A program made the translations under genes and the position numbers. From CAZUTK01 sp964623265 (GTDB taxonomy: Bacteria; Electryoneota; B3-LCP), in contig CAZUTK010000012.1 in assembly GCA_964623265.1 (NCBI GenBank), forward strand, positions 1-50,431: a DNA stretch of 50,431 nt, written 5' to 3'. Below, in pieces: positions 24,170 through 32,166 of the stretch; within the stretch, counting starts at the first letter, position 1; each line of letters starts with the position of its first letter. The notes under the pieces are model-generated. The model had not been told where the DNA came from. It was given only the letters and a program-made list of their open reading frames with translations, and ran no database searches.

Positions 24170-26800
24170 ATGCCGTTAGACCCAACGCTCCTCGAAAGAC
24201 AGTTCTTTCCCTTTGTTCTCAAAGCGGACCGCTACACCGGCGCGGAACTGAACCTGCCGACCGCGCCTGAAAATCCAATCTTGCGCATCGCTCTCGCCTT
24301 TCCCGACCTCTACGAATTAGGTATGTCTTATCTGGGACTGCGCATCTTGATCCATTGCGCCCGCCGGGTGGAGGGGGTTGCGGTGGAACGCGTCTTTATG
24401 CCCTGGTTCGACGCCGTTCAGAGGCTCCGGCGGCAGAGGATTCCCCTTTTCACGCTGGAATCGAAGACGCCGCTCAGGGAATTGGATTTGATCGGATTCA
24501 GCCTGCAGTACGAGCTGCACGCCACGAACGTTCTGGCGATGCTGGATTTGGGGGGGATCCCCTTGCGAGCCTGCGACCGCGGGGAGAATGATCCCATCGT
24601 GCTGGGAGGGGGACCGCTCGCCTATCATCCCGAGCCATTTGCTCCTTTTTTCGACGCCGTCGCAGTGGGGGACGGAGAAGATTTGCTCCCGGAAATCCTG
24701 CAAGTTCTACGCGAAGGAAAGCTCGGCCGGAAATCCCGCCGGATGCGCCTGCGGGCTTTCGGCGACCTCGACGGCGTTTATCTTCCGGGCGAATACGAAC
24801 CTTGCTGCAGTAAAACCGGCGTTTTTCTGGGCTGGAAGAAGAAGGATGCTTCCCTGCCGGATGCGGTTTCTGCGCGGATCACGCGGGCGCTGCTGCCGGA
24901 ATACTATCCCGAGTCGCCGATCGTCCCCACGCTCGAAGCGACGCATAACCGGCTGGTCGTGGAGATCGCCCGGGGCTGCAGCCGCGGCTGCCGTTTCTGC
25001 GGACCGGGGATGTGCAACCGTCCGGTGCGCGAGAAGCCCGTCGCCGAGATTTTGCGGGAAGTGGAGACAGGCTTGAATGCCACCGGCTACGGGGAACTAT
25101 CGCTGCTCTCGCTGTCCACGGCGGATTACAGCCGGCTGGAGGATCTGCTGGATGCGCTTGCACCGCTGCTGACGGCGAGGCAGACTTCGCTGTCCTTCCC
25201 ATCTCTGCGCCCGGACCGATTCACCCCGCAGATGGCAGACCGCGCCGCCGCCGGCACGCGCACCGGCTTAACGCTCGCGCCGGAAGCCGCCACGCCCCGC
25301 CTGCGGGGGGTCATCAACAAGGCGACCACCGATGAGGATCTGCTGAACGCCGCGCGCTTGGCGTTCGAGCGTCGCTGGAAATCGCTGAAGCTCTATTTTA
25401 TGATCGGTTTGCCCACGGAGACGGACGAAGACGCCGCGGCGCTGGGGGAGTTGGTGAAGAAGATCGCAGGGCTGGCGAGAGAGTTCGGCGGCCGCAATCT
25501 GAACGTATCCTTGTCGCCGTTCTCGCCCAAGCCGCACACGCCTTTCGAAAGGGAGGGGTTGGCGCCGGTTGAGGATCTGGATCGGCGCATCGGCAGGCTG
25601 AAGTCCGATCTGGGCAGGAACCGCCTGATCAATCTCGAAGTGCGGGATTATGAGGTCACCCGGCTGGAAACCGCCATCGCGCGGGGGGACCGCCGGCTGG
25701 CGGACGGGATCGAAGCCGCCTTTCGGACGGGGGGCATTTTCGACGCCTGGAGCGACGGTTTTTCCGCTTCCCGCTGGCGGGAGGCTCTTGAGAAGAACGG
25801 ATTGGATTTGGATCGTCTGACGGGCGCGCTTTCCCCGGATGAACCGTTGCCCTGGAAAATCATTCAGGCGGGGATCAGCGAGGATTTTCTCGAACGGGAG
25901 CGGGAAGCGGCGGCGCGGAGCGAATTCACTCCGGACTGCCGTGCGGAGGATTCGAATTGCCATTTGTGCGGTCTGCACTTACATCCGGGGATGCCCTGCC
26001 CGGAGATTCTGCGTACCCCCGCCTACAGCGCGGATAAGACCGTTCGGGCAAGCGAGGATCATCCGCCGATTCACCGCTACCGGCTGATCTACCGGCGCAC
26101 GCACCCTGCCCGCTATGTCGCGCATCTGGACGCCGTCGCGGCTCTGGAACGCGCTCTGCGCCGGCTGCGCATCCGTCTGGAATACACCGCCGGCATGAAA
26201 CCTCACCCCCGGTTGATCGCATCCCCGCCTCTGCCGGTGGGAATGACTTCCCGGGCGGAATACCTGGACTTCGGGATGGAGGGGGAATGGAAGTTTTCGG
26301 GGGGGGAGGGAGCGGAACGGTGTGTTTCCGCCGCCGCTTCGCTGATTCTGCCGCCCGGGTTTGAAGCGGTGTCGCTGTTCCCCCGGCCGGCGCATAGCCC
26401 CAGCCTCGGTTCGTTGAATGTGTTTTTATACCGCGCCGTCTCTTTCAGAGAGGTGGATGCCGTCGCCGTCGAACGGGAAATCGAAGGGTTCCTGGCGGCG
26501 CAGAGCGTGCCGTTGCTGCGAACGGGACCCGATTCGACCCGCGTCTGCGATGCCCGCCCCGCCGTCTGGAAGCTCGAACGGGAAGCCGCCGGCGCGATTT
26601 TAATCGGCATGAAATCCGCAGGCGGACCGATGCCTCGCGCGCTGGATCTGCTCGCGCTTCTCGTCAAACAGTCTCCGGAGGAAATCCTTTCGGAATGGGC
26701 GCTGGAGCGCGTGGATATGAGCTGGGATCTGGAGGGGGTGCGCAGTCATCCGGCGGAAGGTTCACCCCAGATGTTATCTTGGGTGGGAGAAACGACATGA
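24170..26800 (+). CDS. B12-binding-like radical SAM protein fused to DUF2344 (TIGR03960-TIGR03936 type)
   Basis: An 876-residue fusion. The N-terminal ~230 residues resemble a B12-binding Rossmann region (LRIALAFPDLYELGMSYLGLRIL, VLGGGPLAYHPEPFAPFFDAVAVGDGED). The radical SAM core has the cluster motif C270-x3-C274-x2-C277 (CSRGCRFC). DUF2344 occupies about 633-876 (YRLIYRRTHPARYVAHLD, GMKPHPRL). The two parts are separate genes in many bacteria and lie upstream of the RNase G gene, exactly as here (8-nt spacer to rng). A role in rRNA/tRNA modification or ribosome maturation is commonly suspected but not established. Confidence 0.9.
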   Translation: MPLDPTLLERQFFPFVLKADRYTGAELNLPTAPENPILRIALAFPDLYELGMSYLGLRILIHCARRVEGVAVERVFMPWFDAVQRLRRQRIPLFTLESKTPLRELDLIGFSLQYELHATNVLAMLDLGGIPLRACDRGENDPIVLGGGPLAYHPEPFAPFFDAVAVGDGEDLLPEILQVLREGKLGRKSRRMRLRAFGDLDGVYLPGEYEPCCSKTGVFLGWKKKDASLPDAVSARITRALLPEYYPESPIVPTLEATHNRLVVEIARGCSRGCRFCGPGMCNRPVREKPVAEILREVETGLNATGYGELSLLSLSTADYSRLEDLLDALAPLLTARQTSLSFPSLRPDRFTPQMADRAAAGTRTGLTLAPEAATPRLRGVINKATTDEDLLNAARLAFERRWKSLKLYFMIGLPTETDEDAAALGELVKKIAGLAREFGGRNLNVSLSPFSPKPHTPFEREGLAPVEDLDRRIGRLKSDLGRNRLINLEVRDYEVTRLETAIARGDRRLADGIEAAFRTGGIFDAWSDGFSASRWREALEKNGLDLDRLTGALSPDEPLPWKIIQAGISEDFLEREREAAARSEFTPDCRAEDSNCHLCGLHLHPGMPCPEILRTPAYSADKTVRASEDHPPIHRYRLIYRRTHPARYVAHLDAVAALERALRRLRIRLEYTAGMKPHPRLIASPPLPVGMTSRAEYLDFGMEGEWKFSGGEGAERCVSAAASLILPPGFEAVSLFPRPAHSPSLGSLNVFLYRAVSFREVDAVAVEREIEGFLAAQSVPLLRTGPDSTRVCDARPAVWKLEREAAGAILIGMKSAGGPMPRALDLLALLVKQSPEEILSEWALERVDMSWDLEGVRSHPAEGSPQMLSWVGETT

Positions 26801-26807
26801 AAGAACA

Positions 26808-28340
26808 ATGAAGAAAGAAATCATCATCAATTCGACGCCCTCCGAGACCCGGATCGCCATGCTGGAAGACGGGGAACTGGTGGAGCTTTTCGTCGAGCGC
26901 CCGAAGAACGAGCGCACGCTGGGCAACATCTACAAAGGGATCGTGCGCAAGGTCGTGCCTGGGATGCAGGCGGCTTTCGTGAACATCGGCGGGGAAAGCG
27001 ATGCCTTCCTGCACTTTTCCGACGTCGCGGACGTGGGACGCACCGAAGGCTTGGCGCCGACCCCGATCGTGGAAATGGAAGTCAAGGATGCGGACGGCAC
27101 CCGTCATATGGTGCGTTCCCCTCTGAAGAACGGGCAGGAGATCATCGTTCAGGTGATCAAAGAGCCCATCGGGACGAAGGGACCGCGAGTGACTTCGCAG
27201 GTTTCCCTGCCCGGGCGGTTTCTGGTTCTGATCCCCGGACAGAACGACGCGGGCATTTCGCGGCGCATCACGCAGCCGGTAGAGCGGCGCCGGCTGCGTG
27301 CGATCGCCCGGGGGCTTCGCCCCAAGGGTTTCGGCTTGATCATCCGCACGGTCTCCGCAGAGCGCAATATCGAAGATTTTCAGGCGGATCTGCAGAACCT
27401 GCTGGACCAGTGGAAAGTTCTGGAGCAGAAGATCCACGAAGTGAAGGCGCCTGCGCTGATTTACCGCGACTTGAGCATGGCGTTCAGCGTCGTGCGCGAT
27501 CTGTGCACGCCCGACATCAGCGCTCTGGTGGTGGATTCGAAATCCCTCTACAAGGAACTCGAACGCTATCTGAAGGAGATCTCCCCGCAGATCCTCGGAT
27601 CCCTCTCGCTTTACACCGGCAAGACCCCGATCTTCGATCATTACCACATCGAACAGAAGATCGAGAACATCATCTCCCGTAAGGTCTATCTGGAAGGCGG
27701 GGGGCACATCATCATTGATCACACCGAAGCGATGGTGGTGGTGGACGTGAACTCCGGGCGCTTTATGGGGCGGAAGGATCACGAGGAGAATTCGCTGAAG
27801 ATCAACCTGCGCGCGGCGCGGGAGATCGCCCGGCAGCTACGGCTGCGCGATATCGGCGGCTTGATCGTCATTGATTTCATTGATCTGCACGATCCGCGCA
27901 ACCGCCGCAAGGTGTACGACGAGATGAAGCGCGAACTGCGGCGGGACCGCGCCAAGACCGATCTGGCGGAGCTCAGCCCCTTCGGCATTATGGAGATGAC
28001 GCGGCAGAGGCTGCGTCCGGCACTGCTGTTCACCTTCAACGAACCCTGCCCCGCCTGCCGCGGCACCGGCATGGTGCCTTCGCTGGAGACCATCATCACC
28101 AAGCTGGAGCGCTGGATCAGCCGCTTCCGGCACGCGACGAAGGAGCCGCGCCTGCGCCTGACGGTGCATCCGGAAGTCGCCAAGGCGCTGAGGGCGGACA
28201 AGAAGGCGCGTCTGCGGCAGATTATGCTGAAGCATCTGATCTATATCAAACTGGAAGAAGACCCCGAGATGCGCGAGGACGAAATCCGCGGGTATTCCTA
28301 CCGCCAGAAGCGCGATGTCACGGCGGAATTCAATGTCTGA
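26808..28340 (+). CDS. rng: Ribonuclease G/E family endoribonuclease
   Basis: A 510-residue RNase G/E family protein. The N-terminal S1 domain starts around GNIYKGIVRKVVPGMQAAFVNIG. RNase H-like and DNase I-like catalytic parts carry metal aspartates in VVVDVNSGRF and LIVIDFIDL, and the zinc-link CPAC (C414, C417) mediates dimerisation in the family. It is RNase G length, without the long degradosome tail of RNase E. It processes rRNA 5' ends and mRNAs. It ends by an 8-nt overlap with the GNAT gene. Confidence 0.94.
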   Translation: MKKEIIINSTPSETRIAMLEDGELVELFVERPKNERTLGNIYKGIVRKVVPGMQAAFVNIGGESDAFLHFSDVADVGRTEGLAPTPIVEMEVKDADGTRHMVRSPLKNGQEIIVQVIKEPIGTKGPRVTSQVSLPGRFLVLIPGQNDAGISRRITQPVERRRLRAIARGLRPKGFGLIIRTVSAERNIEDFQADLQNLLDQWKVLEQKIHEVKAPALIYRDLSMAFSVVRDLCTPDISALVVDSKSLYKELERYLKEISPQILGSLSLYTGKTPIFDHYHIEQKIENIISRKVYLEGGGHIIIDHTEAMVVVDVNSGRFMGRKDHEENSLKINLRAAREIARQLRLRDIGGLIVIDFIDLHDPRNRRKVYDEMKRELRRDRAKTDLAELSPFGIMEMTRQRLRPALLFTFNEPCPACRGTGMVPSLETIITKLERWISRFRHATKEPRLRLTVHPEVAKALRADKKARLRQIMLKHLIYIKLEEDPEMREDEIRGYSYRQKRDVTAEFNV

Positions 28341-28836
28341 CCCCTTACCGGACGCGCAGCAGCGAGGCGCCGGCATGAAGCTCAGGTGGGCGGTGCCGGG
28401 GGACGCGTCGTCCCTGGCGCGCCTATACCGCGAGGTCTGGTCGCGGGAAGTGGAGGCGCTGGGTGCGGAGTTGGCGGCGAAGCGATCCCCCGATGCGGAA
28501 ACGGTGCGCAGTTGGATCGAAGCCGATCCCTATTTTGTTCTGGAAGGGGAGAGCGGGATCATCGCTTCGCTGGGGTGCGAACTGCGCCACGGGACGCTCC
28601 ATCTGGTGCATCTGGTCGTGCATCCGGATTTCCGCCGTCTGGGTTGCGCTCGCCGCCTGATGCTGGAAGCGGAGGCGTTCGCGCGGGAAGCGGGCGTCGC
28701 GAAGATCTGGTTCGACACCGCCCCGGGACTTGAGGCATCGCGCCGCCTCTACGAAGCGTTCGGATACAAAATCTGCGGACATCTTCGAAAGCATTACTGG
28801 GGGACGGACATTCTGCTGTATGAGAAGATGCTGTGA
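28333..28836 (+). CDS. GNAT-family N-acetyltransferase
   Basis: A 167-residue acetyltransferase with the GNAT core: an acceptor region and the acetyl-CoA loop VHPDFRRLGCARRLM (Q/R-x-x-G-x-G/A variant), then KIWFDTAPGLEASRRLYEAFGYKI, typical of motif B. Start at ATG 28333, overlapping the rng stop by 8 nt; MKLRW at 28375 is an alternative. Substrate unknown; it may acetylate a protein or small molecule. The dispersed repeat begins 7 nt after its stop codon. Confidence 0.85.
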   Translation: MSDPLPDAQQRGAGMKLRWAVPGDASSLARLYREVWSREVEALGAELAAKRSPDAETVRSWIEADPYFVLEGESGIIASLGCELRHGTLHLVHLVVHPDFRRLGCARRLMLEAEAFAREAGVAKIWFDTAPGLEASRRLYEAFGYKICGHLRKHYWGTDILLYEKML

Positions 28837-28842
28837 ACGTTT

Positions 28843-29031
28843 CCCAGCCATAAATGGCTGGGCTATTTTCTCACCGTATTCCTTTGAGGACGAAACCNNN
28901 NNNNNNNGGATTCGGCGAATCCGACCTACAAGAATCCGGTGGGGACGAAAGACGGGATGCGGATCGTCCGGAAGGACGCCACGAAGTGGCTGCTGCGCAG
29001 CAGGATAATAGCCCAGAGCTTCAGCTCTGGG
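28843..29031 (+). repeat. Dispersed structured repeat, copy 1 (189 bp)
   Basis: A 189-bp element with a second copy at 43292-43480 in inverted orientation. It is a chain of hairpins: terminal CCCAGCCA/TGGCTGGG (28843-28862), GGATTC-GGC-GAATCC (28908-28922), CGTCC-GGAA-GGACG with a GNRA loop (28965-28978), GCCAC-GAA-GTGGC (28978-28990), a CTGCT/AGCAG palindrome (28990-29003), and terminal CCCAGAGCT/AGCTCTGGG (29012-29031). Both ends carry CTGGGCTATT next to the hairpin, in inverse orientation, as in REP doublets. Apparent reading frames across it are not credible genes. Ten Ns (28898-28907) interrupt it. Confidence 0.88.
28898..28907. other. Assembly gap (10 N) inside repeat copy 1
   Basis: Ten Ns; the other repeat copy has exactly ten bases at the aligned place (reverse strand reading AGCAAATGTC), so the gap can be predicted and its length is probably correct. 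Confidence 0.9.
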
Positions 29032-29087
29032 GGAGAGCCGGACGCTACATCCGCATTCCTGAAGCATCTACCGCCCATAAAAAACGC

Positions 29088-29116
29088 TTGAATTCGAGCG
29101 AAGAATCTATTATATT
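29088..29116 (+). promoter_or_regulatory. Sigma-70-like promoter P1 of the selenium locus
   Basis: TTGAAT (29088-29093), 17-nt spacer, TATATT (29111-29116). A small hairpin TACCCC-GGAC-GGGGGTA lies just downstream at about 29124-29140, before the second promoter. Confidence 0.5.
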
Positions 29117-29186
29117 TCATAATACCCCGGACGGGGGTAACGAAAGCGGCTCATTCAGCCTGCAATGCTGTTTGTTGTAGAAATTG

Positions 29187-29215
29187 TTGCGTTTCGTTCT
29201 CGAATTTTGTATATT
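29187..29215 (+). promoter_or_regulatory. Sigma-70-like promoter P2 of the selenium locus
   Basis: TTGCGT (29187-29192), 17-nt spacer, TATATT (29210-29215), giving a leader of about 30 nt before selD. It probably drives selD, tRNA-Sec and the two FG-GAP genes together. Confidence 0.6.
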
Positions 29216-29250
29216 CGTCGAACAGACTTCGTTTCTTTCGCTTCCTGAGA

Positions 29251-30309
29251 ATGAATCAAACTCGAGATGAAATCGTCCGCCTGACCGCGACGGTATCGTG
29301 CGCGGGTTGAGCGTCCAAGCTGGGCCTAGCGGAGCTGGGCGAGGTATTGAAGGATTTGCAGCCTTCTGCGGATCCGCGGCTGTTGGTCGGCATCAACACC
29401 GCCGACGACGCGGGGGTGTTTCAGATCTCCGAGGATCTGGCGCTGATCCAGACGGTGGATTTTTTCACGCCGATTCTGGATGACCCGTACGTCTTCGGTC
29501 AGGTGGCGGCGGCGAACTCCCTCTCGGATGTGTACGCGATGGGGGGCACGCCCATCACCGTGCTGAACGTCGTGGGCTGGCCCAAGGGGACGTTCCCGCT
29601 GTGGGTGCTGACCGAGGTGCTGCGCGGCGGACAGGACAAGGTGCTGGAAGCGGGCGCGGTCGTCGCGGGCGGGCACACCTGCATTGACCGGGAGCTGAAA
29701 TACGGGCTGTCGGTGACCGGCGTCGTGCACCCGAAGAAGATCTACACCAACGCCGCGGCGAAAGCGGACGACCGACTGATCCTGACCAAGCCTTTGGGAA
29801 TGGGCGTGATTTCGACGGCGATCAAGCTGGGGCGGGGCAGCGATGAGTTAGCCGCCAAGGTGGGCAAGATCATGGCGACGCTGAACAAGACCCCGTCGGA
29901 AGTGATGCAGCAATTCCGGGTGCACTCCTGCACGGATGTGACCGGCTTCGGCTTGATGGGACATCTCTGGGAGATGCTGAAGGCGTCGGGTGTATCGGCG
30001 CGGCTGTATTATTCGCAGATTCCAATTCTGGAGGAAGCCTTCCCGTTTGCGGGGGGAGAAACCGTCCCCGGAGGCAGCAAAAACAACCGCACCTTCGTGG
30101 GACCGCACGTGAAACTGCATCCGGTGATCGGCGAAGAGCAGGCAGTCCTGATCTTCGACGCTCAGACGTCGGGAGGCTTGATCCTCTCGGCGCACCCGGA
30201 GGATGCCGAACCGCTGTTGAAGGAACTGCATCGCAGAGGCGTGGCGGACGCGAAGATCATCGGTGAAGTGCTGGGCGGAGAAGCCGGCAAGATAGAAGTT
30301 CTGCCGTGA
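29251..30309 (+). CDS. selD: Selenide,water dikinase (selenophosphate synthase), itself a selenoprotein (Sec20)
   Basis: Makes selenophosphate from selenide and ATP for Sec synthesis. The frame runs from ATG 29251 through an in-frame TGA at 29308-29310 to the stop at 30307-30309, giving 352 residues. The segment VSCAG-U-ASKLG aligns with the family catalytic motif G-C/U-x-x-K, so the TGA is Sec20 and the partner lysine is K23. Reading only after the TGA would lose the catalytic residue. Further motifs: NTADDAGV, TVDFFTP, CTDVTGFGLMGHL and TSGGL. A SECIS-like hairpin follows the UGA (29324-29340). tRNA-Sec follows 25 nt downstream. Confidence 0.95.
29324..29340 (+). promoter_or_regulatory. Bacterial SECIS-like hairpin in selD
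   Basis: GCCTAGC-GGA-GCTGGGC: a 7-bp stem with one G-U pair and a 3-nt loop starting with G 21 nt after the UGA. Position and loop agree with bacterial SECIS elements read by SelB. A weaker alternative fold pairs 29315-29321 with 29333-29339. Confidence 0.75.
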
Positions 30310-30334
30310 TTACTCTGTAGAAGATAAAAGTTTT

Positions 30335-30428
30335 GGGAGCGGATGGTGACTGGCGTTGCCCACGGGCTTCAAACCCGATGGCGGGCTCTAATAAAGTCCG
30401 CGGTGAGTTCGATCCTCACACGTTCCCG
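30335..30428 (+). tRNA. selC: tRNA-Sec (anticodon TCA)
   Basis: A 94-nt tRNA with selenocysteine-specific features. A 7-bp acceptor stem is visible (30335-30341 with 30421-30427), with an eighth G/A mismatch. The 6-bp D stem has a 4-nt loop (30345-30360), the anticodon loop is CTTCAAA with TCA at 30369-30371, a long variable arm has a 7-bp stem (30381-30387 with 30395-30401), and the 5-bp T stem has loop TTCGATC (30403-30419). The 3' CCA is not fully encoded. It lies between selD and the first FG-GAP selenoprotein, so it is probably cotranscribed and processed out. Confidence 0.95.
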
Positions 30429-30467
30429 CAAAAAAATCATCCTATCCATCGAACCTGGGAGTCGCCT

Positions 30468-32096
30468 ATGAACAACAGCGCGCGATTCATCCGTTCGATC
30501 TTCGCCTTCCTCTTGTGGTGCGGCGCGGCCGCCGCGCAGCCCCCCAACTTCGACTATCCCTACATCCTCACCAATTCCGAGGGCTATATCGTCGAAGACA
30601 ACGAGTACACCATCCCCTGCTTCGGGGATTGGGATGACGACGGCGACGAGGATATGCTCTTGGGCGTGTTGTATTCCGGCAATGTTTACTTCTACGAGAA
30701 CATCGCTGTCGGATTCCTGCCGGAATTTGCCGATGGCGTCATCGTGATGGCGGACGGGGAGCCCGTCGCCGTGATCTATGCCTGATGCCAAGGCGCGGCT
30801 CCACAGATTGTGGACTGGAATGAAGACGGACTGAAGGACTTGCTGGCGGGGGAATTCGGCGGCAAGATCAGCTACTACCGCAACATCGGTTCGCCGGGAA
30901 ATCCCGTCTTGACGTTCGGCGGATTCCTACAGGTCGCCGGCAATCCCATCAACGTCGGCAACAACTCCTGCCCTTGGGTCAACGACTGGGATGAAGACGG
31001 CCGCAAGGATTTATTGACGGGCGCCGCCGACGGCAGGATCCGGCTCTACCTCAATGAGGGAACGAATTCTGAACCCGTCTTCAACCAGATGCAGTTCCTC
31101 ACGCTGGCGAGCGGGGGGATGCTCACCGTCGGTTCCAGGTCGAATCCGGTGGTGGTGGATTTGAACGGCGACGGGTTGAAGGATCTCGTCAGCGGGCAGG
31201 TCGGGGGGACGCCCTATTACTTCGAGAACACGGGAACGAATTCTACGCCGCTGCTGGGGAACCCCGACGTGCTGAAGACCGGATCCGTCGGCATCCATCC
31301 CGGCGCCACCAGTCGCTTTGCCCCTATTGATTGGGACGGCGACGGCAGGATGGATCTCGTGGCGGGTTCCTACGAAGCCCGGCTGAAGCTCTATTTGCAG
31401 AGAACTGTGACCCCCACCCAACCGGCTCTCGAAGTCGGCTACACGGGTCCCTGGCTGATCCCGCAGAGCGGCGGGCTTCTCCCCTTCACAATTACGGTCG
31501 GGAATCCCGGCGGCGAAGCGTTGACGTTCGACGTCTGGAGCGAGGCGCGACTGCCGGACGGCAGGTATTCCAGCCCTCTTTTTATCCGCGGCGCAATCAC
31601 GCTGGCGCCCTTGGAGACGCGGAGTCGGGATCTGATCCAAAATCTGCCCGCATCCGCTCCGGAAGGCGCCTATTTCTATTACGTCTATGCCGGGCGGCAG
31701 GGGCGGCTGCAGATCTACAATTTCGATGAGTTCAATATATACAAAGCCAATTTCGCGGACAGCGATCCGCTGCGGGATTGGAATCTGGGGGGAGGGGGAG
31801 AAACGGCGCATACCGCCCTGATCCCAAATACCCGCGAAGAGGGGGTGTTTTCCGCTTATCCCAATCCGTTCAATCCGGCGGGGAGACTGCGATTTGAACT
31901 GGATCGGGCGGGCGAGGTTCGGCTTTCAATGTACGACTTGCTGGGCAGGGAGATCGAGGTTCTATTTAGTGGATGGCGGGATGCGGGGATCTACGAGGTT
32001 GCGCTGGATGGGTCGGCTTATGCGACCGGCGTGTACATCGCCCGTCTGAAGACGCCCGGCTGCGAAAAGTTGATGAAGCTGATGATCGTAAAATAA
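30468..32096 (+). CDS. Secreted FG-GAP/VCBS-repeat selenoprotein A (Sec106-Cys107), new family
   Basis: Continuous frame of 542 residues from ATG 30468 if TGA at 30783-30785 is read as Sec. A signal peptide ends near residue 23 (AAAA-QPP). Five calcium-loop FG-GAP/VCBS-like repeats follow: DWDDDGDED, DWNEDGLKD, DWDEDGRKD, DLNGDGLKD and DWDGDGRMD, giving a beta-propeller-like fold. An Ig-like region (about 330-430) comes next, then a C-terminal sorting domain of about 80 residues with PNPFNP. The Sec-Cys pair sits between repeats 1 and 2. Without readthrough the first part would be a 105-residue stub and the rest would lack a signal peptide. The 32167 paralog has the same UGA at the homologous site, and a SECIS-like hairpin follows. 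Function unknown; a redox or metal role at the surface is inferred. Confidence 0.88.
30800..30814 (+). promoter_or_regulatory. SECIS-like hairpin in selenoprotein A
   Basis: TCCACA-GAT-TGTGGA: 6 perfect base pairs, 3-nt loop starting with G 21 nt after the UGA. The paralog keeps the loop and covaries in the closing pair (A-T here, G-C there). Confidence 0.8.
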
Positions 32097-32166
32097 ACGC
32101 CGATTTCGCAATGAAATCGCGATCCGTCTTGAAGTTCAGAACCTGCAGTTAAACCGAGGAGGACCC

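Noticed and set aside
24161..24172. TGA between the 201-residue gene and the radical SAM gene, which are in the same frame (possible Sec readthrough fusion).
   Set aside because: The downstream protein begins at a normal ATG with its family start, there is no Cys-like site at the TGA, and no G-starting hairpin loop at the +21 position seen in the three accepted cases.
26664..27782. Long minus-strand frame opposite rng.
   Set aside because: Antisense shadow; the plus-strand product is a clear RNase G.
28423..29067. Open frames across repeat copy 1 (and 43058-43546 / 43163-43420 across copy 2).
   Set aside because: They are translations of the palindromic repeat, exist in several frames and strands, and have no start signals.
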